Assembly: GCA_030549335.1 (NCBI GenBank)
Contig: CM060195.1
Coordinates: 9,577,501-9,641,500, forward strand
Direction: 5' to 3'
DNA: 64,000 bases
DNA from: Pontederia crassipes
Taxonomy: Eukaryota; Streptophyta; Magnoliopsida; Commelinales; Pontederiaceae
The position numbers were made by a program, and so were the translations under genes. Shown here in pieces: positions 22,070-32,909 of the stretch. Position 1 is the first letter of the stretch. Each line of letters opens with the position of its first letter. The notes beneath the pieces are model-generated. The model saw only the letters and a program-made list of their open reading frames with translations. It was not told where the DNA came from and searched no databases.

Positions 22070-25052
22070 TGATCACTTGCTGATCACTATATGATTCTAA
22101 CCCATTTTAGATGCAATTCATACATATCGAGTCCTATTTTTGCCTATTTTTGGGCCAATTATACTTGGAATGCAAACATTGTGATAACCAGTTGATATTC
22201 CTCATTTCATACTTAATTCCATATGCATAGAGGTTCTGAAATGCCAAAATCCATTAATATTTAAATTCTATGCCAAGTTATCATTTTGAGGACAAGTTAT
22301 CATTCCTAAGCGCCAAGTTATCATTATTTTGAATGAACTTATTTTCAATAGTTTTCTTGCCCTAAATCCATCATTATCATGTATAAATCATATTTGGATA
22401 GTCACATCTCAACTTGTGCAAATTTTTAAGTCCATTTGAACAAGTTATCATTTTTCAAGTGCCAAGTTATCGTTAAAGGGCAATTCTGTCATTTCAACTT
22501 GCAAAACCATTAATTCTGCACAGGGACCTTAAGCAATCATCTTATTATTGTTCTAACTCTTTGCTGGTCAAATTTCATCACATTTGGATAATCAAAACTC
22601 AAGTTATCACAAGTTATCATTTTTAAGTCATATAAGTTATCATTTTTTGAGCACTCAAGTTATCACTCCTTAGGAATCTCATTCATATTTGATTTCTGAC
22701 CTCACTCACTTGTCACTCTAATCAAATTGATGCCTGAAATGTTTTGAACCACCCATATTAGGACATTTTCCAAGATTTTCATAAAGTTATCATTCCGGGC
22801 CGTTGAATTCATTCATATCGATATAAGTTTTCATTCTTGCACAACACATAATCCCATCTGATATTTGAACTAGTTACCAGCATTATCCTAATCCTTATTT
22901 GTGAAAATACTACTCAAGAGCTTTGATGTTTGCTGTTTGGGTTTTTGTAGCAAGAAGAAAAGGTGGCCAAAAGGAAGAAAAAGGAGGGGGGACCACTAGC
23001 TTTTTGGTTGTTCAAAAAGCTGTCAATGCTGGAATTTCAGGACCAGGGGACACATGGCTGCAATTAAAGCACAAAGAATGTTCTGATGTTGATCCAAAGG
23101 TGTGGAGAAGTGATATAAAAGCTGGATTTTTCTGGAGGAGAAGGGGGGCTGGTCATTGAAGGGTTTGAGCAAGGAAGGAGGTGGCTGCTGCTGGATTGCT
23201 GCTGCTGGCCGAGAAGCTTCAAGCATCCATGAATTGTATCTGTTTCTTATCCCATTTGATGTCAAATATTGTAAATATGAGGAGCTAAACTCCATTTCTT
23301 CTAGGATAGGGTAGTAGTTTAGGTTAGTTTTGGATGGATATGGACTGTTTTATAATTCCTGCACTGAATCATTGCTGATTTTTAGATTTCAGAAACATTT
23401 TGTACTGATTTATCAGAATCTGATTCCTATGAATATCAGAATCTGTTCTTCATTTCTAATCTGGTTAATTGAGTCATTGGAATGTTGTTATTGTCCCTAT
23501 CTTGTTCAGGAATGAATCAAGATTGTTTGGACAATCATTTGACTCAAACCAGGATTTTCCACTGATTTCTGAATAGAAATCAGAATTTTGATTTTTCTGA
23601 TTCCTCATTGAAATCTGTTTTTACCAATTGAGTCCCCTGAATTATTCCATTCACTGATAATTGAACTTTAGGGATGTCTTGTAGTCCAGAGATGGGTCAA
23701 GAATCAGTTGGTAAGTCAGATTTCCATTGGTTTAAAATTCTGATTTCTAAAATACTGATTTCATGGTCTTGGTTTCCTGAATTCCAAATCTGATTTTCTG
23801 GGCTTTTGGATCTGATTGTCATCAATGATTGGATTAATTGAATAGTTGAGAGGCTAATATATGCCCTGATCTTATTCAGAAATGAATCAAGATCTTTGAC
23901 AATTCAGGATTCAAATATGATTTTTTCCAAAATCTGATTTCTGAGTTTGATTCTAAATTCTATTTTCTGATTGTTTGGAATCTGATTTGCCAATTGTTAA
24001 TCCCTATTTTATTCAAATCACTGAGAGGTGTACTCTAGGAATCCCTTGCAGTCCAGAGATGGGTCAAGGGGCATTTGGCAAACTTGAATTCCATCAATCC
24101 ACATTGCTGATTTTCCTGAAATGCTGATTTCTGTTTTCTCATTTTTCTAACTTCTGATTTCCATTGTCAACCCTCATTTTAGTCCACTACTGAGAGGTAG
24201 TCCTAAGGGCTTCCTTGAGATCCAGAGATGGGCCAAGGAGCAATGGAAATTGTGAACTCATGTGGCCATATGTTTTGCATTTCCAATTGAGTGTGTTTGT
24301 GTGGATTTCAATTTACTTTGCAACCGAGAGGTTGATTTTAAATCCTCCTGGAATTCAGAGATGAATCAAGGATCACAAGCACTATTATTGAGTAGATTTC
24401 ATCCTGGTTTAATTGATTGGAGTGATTCCATCTTTTTATGATTGCAATTGCAAGTTATCATTCCAAACTTCCTTGAATTGCAAAAATCAGCATTGAACTT
24501 TCTTTTGAGCCCAATGATAACTTGATTTTCAGTGAGGACCCCCTTTTGATTCAACCTAGCTAACAACTATATAATCATATATTGCTTAGTTAGAGGCTAA
24601 TTGAGCTGTGGGAACAGTCATTTTCAAGTTGAATCAAAAGTTGGACATTTAGTGATAACTTGTTCCATTCCATCCTTAATTAATTTAGATGAATCCCAAA
24701 TCCTAGAAGAACCTTCCTCATAGATAGTTAAACATTTTTAGACTTCAATTTAGCATTTATAATTCTATTTTGCAAGAATTTCCAAAACCCAAAAACTAGT
24801 TATCATTTCACTTTCCATTAAAAATCTGTTTTCACTATTCATTAAAAATCTATTTTTAGCCACTTAAGTAGAACTAATCTAGATTGTTTTAGGGTGTCTT
24901 AGACTTCAAATTCTTGTGGATACGATAACCTGAGTCTACTACAACTTACCTGTGCACTTGCAGCTAGTGAGTTGGGAGACCAAAAAAATGAAAAATTGAC
25001 ATTTTCTTTAATTTCAGCAAGTTATCACTAGAAAACCCAAATATCACTATCA
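22070..25052 (+). repeat. 3' LTR of the Athila-type element
   Basis: Begins TGATCACTTGCTGATCA right after the polypurine tract and ends CACTATCA, followed by the target duplication ATAAC. It is nearly identical to the 5' LTR, including the TATA box near 23114 and the AAGTTATCA repeats at 22273-22790. Confidence 0.88.
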
Positions 25053-25057
25053 ATAAC

Positions 25058-25280
25058 ATAAAATGTAAATTCTATAATATTCTAACATTAAACGTGCACG
25101 TATCTCAAAAGTCTAATATCAAACTAAATTGAGAGAAATAGCATTCAACTCTTCCCCTAATAATGTGGGTAACTTTTGACTTTTAGAGAATAAATAAGAA
25201 AATGAATGCATGTCACGATAAAAATTACGAAAAATAACCTAAATGATGTATGTAAAATATGTATAAATATGCATGCATGA
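25058..25280 (-). repeat. Athila-like LTR, second half (minus strand)
   Basis: Continues the LTR interrupted at 14481 and ends GCATGCATGA. On the minus strand it is preceded by GCTTGATGCCAAGCAAG...AAGCTTAGGAGAATT (25281-25330), a typical polypurine-tract context of Athila relatives. So this is the 3' LTR of a minus-strand element whose interior lies to the right. Confidence 0.6.
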
Positions 25281-27599
25281 AATTCTCCTAAGCTTGAACT
25301 CTTGCTTGGCATCAAGCAAGCTTCAAAGCAAGACTCAAGAATCATAAGTGAATCATCATAGTCTCCATCCCATGAGTAATATTTTTCTACTACCATCGTT
25401 TTTCAAGTCCATCGCCAAAGTGGGTATCCTCAATCCAATTTTCCAACCCCATAAAAGTTTTGGATCTTAAACAATGTAAACTTATTCTAGTTGAGCTCCG
25501 TGCAAGAAAAAATACAGCCTATCAAATAATAGCATTACTGCTGAAATCAAAAGTATAAAGTGAGCTTATATTTTTATTTATTTATTTACACATTTTTTTC
25601 ATGTGCTTCTCCATATTGCTCCATGTAATAGGCTTTCAACTGATGGATCCTAGTTCAGTGGGCTGTAGGTCTAATTGCGTGAACACACTAAGGTGCCAGA
25701 TAACATAATTATAATCGTCTCAATTTTATTTTCACAACTTTTTTTAACCAACTTTTAATTTATTTTATCTTTTAGAATCTCACAAAAGGCAGTTACTATC
25801 AAGACACAACAATAAGAAATAAAATGTGACCATCAATAAGAATTAGTGGTCTAAGTACTCAGTTTTATTGGCAGAAAACACTTTCCAATTTAACCACTAC
25901 TATGGCGATAGAATAAGTAAAATTATGGCAATAAAATTTTGTACGTGCATAGGGTCCTTGAATTTTACTTAAGTGAAATTAAGAAGAACAAAAAATAAAG
26001 AAAAATTATGGTGAATGTTATTTTTTGAGATTTTTGAATTCTTTTTTTTAAATGCACAAAATAAGAAAAATACAATACTCAAACAGACTAATGATGCAAA
26101 GATGCTAATGCAGTACAATAAGCAAATATAATACATGAAATGCAATCTCTCTCATACTTGAACTAGACACTCCCCAAACTTGAATTAGACATTGTCCCTA
26201 ATGTTAGCCAGGCTAGGTAAGGTGGACAAGATGTAAGACTCAATTAAAGATAAAAGAGGAAAGAAACGACACAACCAGCTAGCCCATATGTGGACATGGC
26301 AGAGGTGGTGGATATTGCACAAAGTACTCTGCTCAAGTCAATCTTGGCAGTCTATAAGTGTCTTCAACTAGGCTTGAGACTCTTGATGGTGTTGCTACAT
26401 CATTTGAAACTATGGCTCTTGGCCAGAAAGAATAGCGGCTACAGAATCCTGCAATGCTGAGACATCAAAATTGATAGGAGTAGAAGAGTAAGTCGACTGA
26501 AATGTAGAATCATGTTGGAGTGGTGGACTCGGAGCTATAAAAGGCTGCTGCTCAAGGTGGCCCCTCATCCTGTATAGGCACTAGAATTTCGTTATGAGCT
26601 TTGCATGCATTAGTGAAGGAAATTACAACCAATTTGTACGATTAAAAATAGTAAAACGATCTGCATTAGTGCAAGGGAGAGTCTCATTCCTATTCCTAAA
26701 CTTAAAGACAAGACCACCTAATGTCTCCTCTACCGTAGATGGTGTAAGAGATGACCCTATGAGCATGTCAAAAAATTGAATTATGGTCCTGATGGAAGGA
26801 AGGGCTCATCATTCATTGATTGAAACTCGGGAGGAGAAGCAGAAGATTCCAGAAGAGGAAATGAATGGATAGAGTTAAATTTCATCATAGAAAAGGTATA
26901 CTCATGATTATAATGTCAGAAGCTGACCCGATGGTGATTGGCAGAGTTCTCATAATCAAAGGAGACGAAGAATTCATACCAAAATTTTTCATAGATGGTC
27001 CACTATTGCTCCAAAAAACGAATGTGTTCCAACCCTCTCAAAAAGTAAAAGGATATTAGCATCAATATTCAAGTTCATCATCGTCTTAGGGCACAAATAC
27101 CAGGTAGATGGAATAGTGAAACGTAAAGCATGCTGGTAGCGTTTGCGCTATTTTTTTGTAGCATCTCGAAGCTCGAGGCGAGTGGGTCATGGCGGTGGTT
27201 CGTCGGGCTGGGGAGCCTCATTCTCATTAGTAGAAGCAATGGATCGAGCGGCTACAGCGGCAGAAGGAAAATTTCTGACGAAGCACATGTTGACAAAGAG
27301 TTTCGAAACCAAGCTAGTCAAGAAACTCGGCCCTAGTGTGAAAGGATTCTGGACCGAATCGTGATTGTTGTGACTGTGATTAGCATGCTTTTGAACCTGG
27401 CCCAGATATGGTACAGGTGCAGCCTAGGTTTATGTGGTTGAGCAAACATTGGCTGGGCAAACGAGGAGCACAGCCGAGGCTGGTGTAGAATAACGTGATC
27501 CGGTCTGGGCAGCAAGATGATAGATGCGCTTGGGACGCTGCCGGAGTTCGTGGAGAGATCATAGCAACTACACCCGTCTGAGATGTCGGAGGGGGTAGT
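25281..27599 (-). mobile_element. Interior of a decayed minus-strand Athila-like element
   Basis: Minus-strand 3' interior. A second purine tract in the style GACAATGTCTAATTCAAG...TTTGGGGAG lies near 26165-26200. Around 26600-27100 short minus-strand translations (for example YLCPKTMMNLNIDANILLLF) have the flavour of the non-pol ORF of Athila elements, but I cannot assign a domain. A Pro/Ser-rich low-complexity stretch occupies 27370-27600. It is old and heavily broken. Confidence 0.45.
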
Positions 27600-29101
27600 T
27601 GATGCATGCATTTTACACCATATAATTAGACATGCATTTCATAATTTGCTAATAGAATCCTCTTGAAAGAGAGGGGTGCCTTCAATTCGTGAAAGTAGAA
27701 ATCTACCTCTAGTTGGTATATTCTACAGGAATTGTTAATGAAAAATGGCAAAGAAAGGGAATTAATGAAAAATTGTGCATTAGTTTAAGCCACTTAATTT
27801 GAATATAAGGACTACTTTGTGGTTAAGAAAGGAGAGAATTGAATCATTTTTATAAAATTGCGTTAAGATTTGATTTCTACCTACGTTTGGATAATTTCAT
27901 TGCAAAAATTCAAAATGACAAGAAAATGGTCGGAAACACAATGAAAATACAGCAATAGCCTATGTCACGGTCGTTCGTAACTTGGTCACGGTCGTACCTC
28001 TAAGAAGATTCCATGCAGTCAAAAAGAGCACCATTGTCACGGTCATGCTAAGGACTTGTCATCGTATGGAAGCTGCATTGATGGTTCTGTCACAACTGTG
28101 AAGGATGTTGTCATGGCCATGACGGTGGACGGTTAAGCAATTTGAAGGCAAATCTTATCCACTTCCCGGATAGATTTTTGGTTTCTTACTTTGGAGGACG
28201 AAAAAGTCTATAAAAGGAGGAAGAAGAGACCTGGAAAAGCATCTCTGAAGCATAGATCTGAAGCCTAGAAAGAGGAGAAGAGCGAGAACAATAGCGAAGC
28301 TCTGTCAAAAACTCGATAGAGCAAGTGCACAACGACTGCAAAAGTTCTTCGTTTTCTTTTCCTACTCTTTTATATTAGAATGATGTTATTCTTCAATAGA
28401 TTTTTTGTTTCATTATGATCATCTTAATTGAATCCTATTTATGTTTTGTAGTCTTTCTTAATATTAGTTTATTTTCAGTATTTAATAGCATTGCAATTTT
28501 ATGTTTAATGCTTTCTTTTGATTCCATGATTTATGATTTGATTGCTATTTGAGAAGAAGTAATTATTTTCATAATAGTTTCTAGGATTGATTTTATTTAT
28601 TGCATGCCACAATTAGGGAAATCGAAAGAGACCTAATTTGTGAAGTCATTAAGGTAACTTGAAAAGGCCCTTAAACATAATTCTGATTTAATGCAACTTA
28701 TGATTAATTAGATAAGTTAAAAAAATCGAAAGGATTGATTTATTTTAATTGTTCTTAAGATAGTAGTTAAAGAATGAAACATTGGTTAACTAATTTTGGG
28801 AATTCACTTTATTATCGATTCAATTAATTCTAAGTTAAGAAGAATCCATTGCATTTTAGTGGAGATAATTAGGTACTCTAATCATCAAATCATTATTTCT
28901 CCAAATGATCATTTCCTTTATTTCATCATTTTATTTTATTCACTCTTAAAAACAAAACTTTTCTTAGTTTCTCAATTAGCAAGGTTAAAATAAAAATTCA
29001 GTTATTAATCGTCCTTATGGGAATGATAACTCTACTCATCCATTTTATTACTTGGGCGACTAGTGCACTTCCTAGCGTTTGCTATCAATTTACACACATC
29101 A
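27600..29101 (+). repeat. Athila-like LTR, plus strand
   Basis: Runs from TGATGCATGC to ACACACATCA. Its last 80 bp match, in inverted orientation, the solo LTR at 34136-35514 (shared GACTAGTGCACTT, GCGTTTGCTATCAATT). A cluster of CACGGTCGT / CATGGCCATGAC palindromes lies at 27965-28135, and a TATA box (TATAAAAGG) is at 28209. No matching target duplication is visible, so it may be one end of a truncated element. Confidence 0.65.
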
Positions 29102-30965
29102 AGAATAAAAGAAGAATTACGTGAAATGGAGTCAAATCAATTTTTGAAAATTAAAATTTGGCTTTTCACGAGTCATTATGCCCTAGTCACGGTTGTGAAA
29201 GGGTTGTACCGTGTCCTAGCACTCGACACTCATGGCTCTCACAGAACTACTTCACGAGGAATTTTGATTTCACAGGCCGTTAAACATTTATCATGGCCGT
29301 GACGACGGAGTTTCATGCTCCAACTTCACCGCTTCATGGGCTAGGAAATCTTTACTTTTCCACTGAGAAACTTATGAGCTGTGACATCTTTCACAATTCC
29401 TGCAACGAATCGAATAATGAAAAATTTCAAGGTTCGTGAGGACATTTAACGGATAGTTACGAGTTGAAAGGTTGTAAAGACAAATATTTTTACAAGATGT
29501 TACAAAGCTTTCAAGGATATAACAAAAAGTGGAAGGAAATTTTTATCACTTCACGGACCGTGAAACACAGATAACGAGTGTCACAAAATGTTTACGTTTT
29601 ATGGAGATTCACGGGACGTTACAATTATGTTACAGGTCGTGAAATCACTTAAGTCACATGGTTGAACAGACAAACGCCCGAATCACGATCATAACATGCT
29701 GGTCACGACTTGGCACAAATGAAGCGACTCTAATTTTGACTTTGATTGAGGCATGACATATGTTTTGGGAAGCGTGACACTGATTTTGATGTGAAAACTT
29801 ATTTTTGAAAGAATTATCAATGCACAAAGAGTCCAACTCTTACCATAGGTCCCATGGATTAATTGGAAATAAATTAGGGCAAAAAATTTAGAGTTTTATA
29901 AGGGAAAAATTTTAGAATCAATTGGACTCCGAATTTTCTATATTTTACATGGAAATGGTTTCCATTTCTTCTCAAATTGCATGAAAACTTGAGTCTCTAT
30001 AAAAAGGGACGTCTCGCAGTCAAAAACAATAATGCTAAGGCTTGCAAACGAAGTTTCAAGCCAAGAACAAAGGAGCACTTCTAAAGAACAAAGAAGACTT
30101 CTACACAGTACATTCGAGTGAGGAATGTGCAGTAGTTCATCGTCGTCTTTGAAGAGTACTTCTTGTTCTACATATTGTTGTGATGATGTTTTAGATTTTC
30201 ATGTTCTATCTATCTATCTATCTATCTCCGTACTCTGGATTATTAGTTTTCATTTTATCTTTCTATTTTACTTGCAAGAGTTTTAGTATAAGAACAATTT
30301 CTAAATTTTTTATATTTGAATAATAGTTAGTTTACTATTTATGAACATGATTGTTATGCTTAATGCTTTCAATGTGAATGACTTGGGGTTGATTAATATA
30401 CTCAATATTTAGTTCATAATCTTCTAATAGAATTGACTATTAATTTTTATGTTGAAATAATGCATGCCATAATCTAATAGAACTGGTTGAAATATTAGAT
30501 CGTATGGTCTGCTTAATTGACCCGGTGGGTGATTAAGTAGTTCAGGAATTTTAACACAACATCTTAATTTCAATTTAAATCTGGGTGGAATACTTTCATA
30601 TTACTATTGTCTTAAGATAGTTGATTTACCTGGTTAGGGAGATTATATCTTTAGTGTTCATAATCCATTTAAAAAGACTGAATTGAATTTCTTATTTACA
30701 ATCAATTTTACAGAAGTTACAAATTGTTCTAATCATTATAGATCATCCTAAGGACCTATGCATCCTTTGATTTAGATTTTTATCTTTCTGTAATTTTATT
30801 TTCTGAATACTAGTACCCAACTTATATGTTGTCTCCTATTAGCCTTTGAAATTTTATAGACAAATAAAATAATTCCTCATGGAAACCGACAACTTTTACT
30901 CTTACACTCTATTACTTGAGCGACTATTGCACTTACTAGCTATATCATTATCAATTTTTTCATCA
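29102..30965 (+). repeat. Second Athila-like LTR with adjacent degenerate primer site
   Basis: Ends TTTTTTCATCA at 30965 and is followed by AGTTTTTGACATCGTTCC, a worn form of the AGTTTTTGGCGCCGTTGCC leader seen at 17623. It holds scattered CACGGTTGTG, CATGGCCGTGACG and CACGGACCGTG motifs (29190-29700), a TATA box at 29999 and a short (ATCT)n tract at about 30207-30230. The left boundary is uncertain because it abuts the preceding LTR. Confidence 0.55.
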
Positions 30966-31105
30966 AGTTTTTGACATCGTTCCTGAAAAATTAATTATAA
31001 CTTTCTACTCTTTTTTCATTCTACTTTGAGATTCTTTACTTTCTTTTTTTTATTTTGCTGGCTGTGCAGATTCTTCAAACACATTCTTCTCACAAGTAAT
31101 CTAAT

Positions 31106-32050
31106 ATGGAGCTCTTGGATTGTGACAACCAACACAACACTCGAAGTTCCAAGGTTCCTATGATGTTTGATCCTTATATCAAACGAACAACGCAGCCACT
31201 GCAAAAGAATAAGATGGATGAACAACAAGAGCGCCACCAAATTGAACATGAAGTTGGAGAGGAAGAAGAACTGAGCATGAGGGATTATGATTCTACCAAA
31301 TATTCAAACTCCAACTCTAGCATTGTGATCCAACAATCCCAGAAAATAATTTCAAACTAAACCCCGTCATTATTCTCATGGTTGAGGTGCATCAATTTAG
31401 CGAAGCTTTTCATGAGAACCCTCGTGATCATCTAGATAATTTTCACATTTGTAGCACCTTTGGGGACGTTTGGTACACGAACATCACCGAGAACAATGTT
31501 TTGTTCTCATGAATTTAGCCAAACGCCATTTTTTTATTCTGTGGACCCCATACTCATCATAACGAGAATAGATGAAAATCAGGGGCAATTGTGTTCTGTA
31601 TGAACCCAAGAACGCCCTTGTTCTCGCACAAATAATAAGATGAGAACATTTTTGGGCCAGCTGACCTTGACCTGGATGAATGTCAAACAGCCCCTTAAGA
31701 GTCATAATATTTCTGTAGATATTTCTCGCTTGACTCTATTTCCCTTTGCTTTACAATATATAAAGCATTTACTTTACTAAAATCTCTTCCTGCGGGTTCA
31801 ATCAAACATGCCCACCTCAAAAAGGCAGCAATGCTAAGATACAAACTCCGATCTTTTTGACAAGATGATGAAATGAAATGCTCTATGAGTGGTGGGACAG
31901 ATTTAACAAAATCTTGGCCGGGGTTCCTGACAATCGAATCCCACTTTGGGAGAAACTTGAAGGCTTCTACAATAGGTTGCATCAAGTAGATAAGGATAAG
32001 CATGAAGTGGCATGGTGTCCCTTAATAATAGAAACTCTCATATTACGTCC
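31106..32050 (+). pseudogene. Athila-like gag remnant
   Basis: Fossil gag following the LTR at 29102-30965. Recognisable pieces: an N-terminal frame starting MELLDCDNQHNTRSS; NPVIILMVEVHQFSEAF with HLDNFHICSTF (31350-31460); SRLTLFPFALQ (31720-31760); and MLYEWWDRFNKIL with EKLEGFYNRL (31878-31990). All line up with the corresponding parts of the intact-looking Athila gag at 17783-19180. It is interrupted by a MITE at 31462-31694 and broken elsewhere. Confidence 0.65.
31462..31694. mobile_element. Tourist-like MITE inside Athila gag
   Basis: A 233-bp insertion with terminal inverted repeats starting GGGGACGTTTGG and ending CAAACAGCCCC. It is flanked by TTT and TTA, compatible with a worn 3-bp TWA duplication as used by PIF/Harbinger elements. 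The gag similarity resumes on either side of it. Confidence 0.55.
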
Positions 32051-32909
32051 GAAAGGGTTGATTGTAAGTCCCAAGATTAAATTGATAATTGAATTGAATC
32101 GAATTGAAATGATAATTGAATTGCACCCTAGTGATTGATGGACAATTAATTTCACACTAGTGGTGAATAGACTATTGTATATTGTATAGATGTGGGTAAT
32201 ATACACATGGATATAGGATTTTATATTGTATAGATGGGGGCCCTTAACCCACAGGTCATGGTATAAAGTTTAGATTGCTTCCGCTATCGTAAAAGAATAT
32301 TGAAAAACTAGTCTTCCGCTTATCTAAGTTAATTTGTTGACCGGTCAAAATTAAGTCATAGAATTCAATAATGTTACCGAGATAGCCTTCTAGGCATGCA
32401 AAGAGAAAAATTTTTGAGACGTTACAAATGTATTAGAACCTAATGAGAAAAACTTCTTAACTATCTTTAATTGAATAGAGTTCATGTGCACACGTAATGA
32501 GCAACCACCGTGTCATCAAGAAAGGGTCAAGGAAGTTTTTGAACCATGATTAGCTTATATCTCTACATGTGATTGATTAATTGAATATAGAATATGGAGC
32601 TTTTAAGGTTATGGATAGAATGAGGGGTGACATAAATCCATAGACGATGGAAATAGAATGGTTTCATCGATTTTTTGAATTTGTAACAAATAAATTCGTT
32701 AGGAAGTGCAACTAATCATATCAAGTAATAAAGTGTAGAGTAGAGTGTCGAACACACGAAGAACTAGTTAAACCTAATCTATCTTAATAATCTATTAAAA
32801 GAAGAAAAGGGTTTGAGGATATGAAAACATACAATTAAAGGTGCATAAAATAAATGATAAGAAAAACAAAATAAATTGGTGTTGAGTCTTGAAAATTATG
32901 GATGATTAA
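32051..32909. other. Decayed repeat DNA
   Basis: No gene. A stretch at about 32700-32830 (AGTGCAACTAATCATATCAA, then GTAATAAAGTG) looks like a diverged minus-strand copy of the Athila-like LTR end seen at 34150-34240. Runs of AATTGAAT repeats occur at 32085-32125. Confidence 0.35.

Larger units (their letters stand above)
14482..25052 (+). mobile_element. Athila-type Ty3/gypsy element with gag and protease, young
   Basis: Element of 10.6 kb with two long, nearly identical LTRs (14482-17622 and 22070-25052), a perfect 5-bp target duplication ATAAC, a tRNA-Asp-type primer site, gag, a retropepsin domain and a polypurine tract. No reverse transcriptase, RNase H or integrase is recognisable in the 4.4 kb interior, so it should depend on enzymes from a relative. 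By eye the LTRs differ at roughly 35-40 aligned positions in 3 kb, about 1.3 percent. At an assumed 1.3e-8 changes per site per year this gives about half a million years. It looks whole as a gag-protease element apart from a few breaks. Confidence 0.88.

Noticed and set aside
14482-25052. Segmental duplication of a host region
   Set aside because: The two 3-kb copies have a primer site after the first, a polypurine tract before the second and a 5-bp target duplication outside, so they are LTRs.
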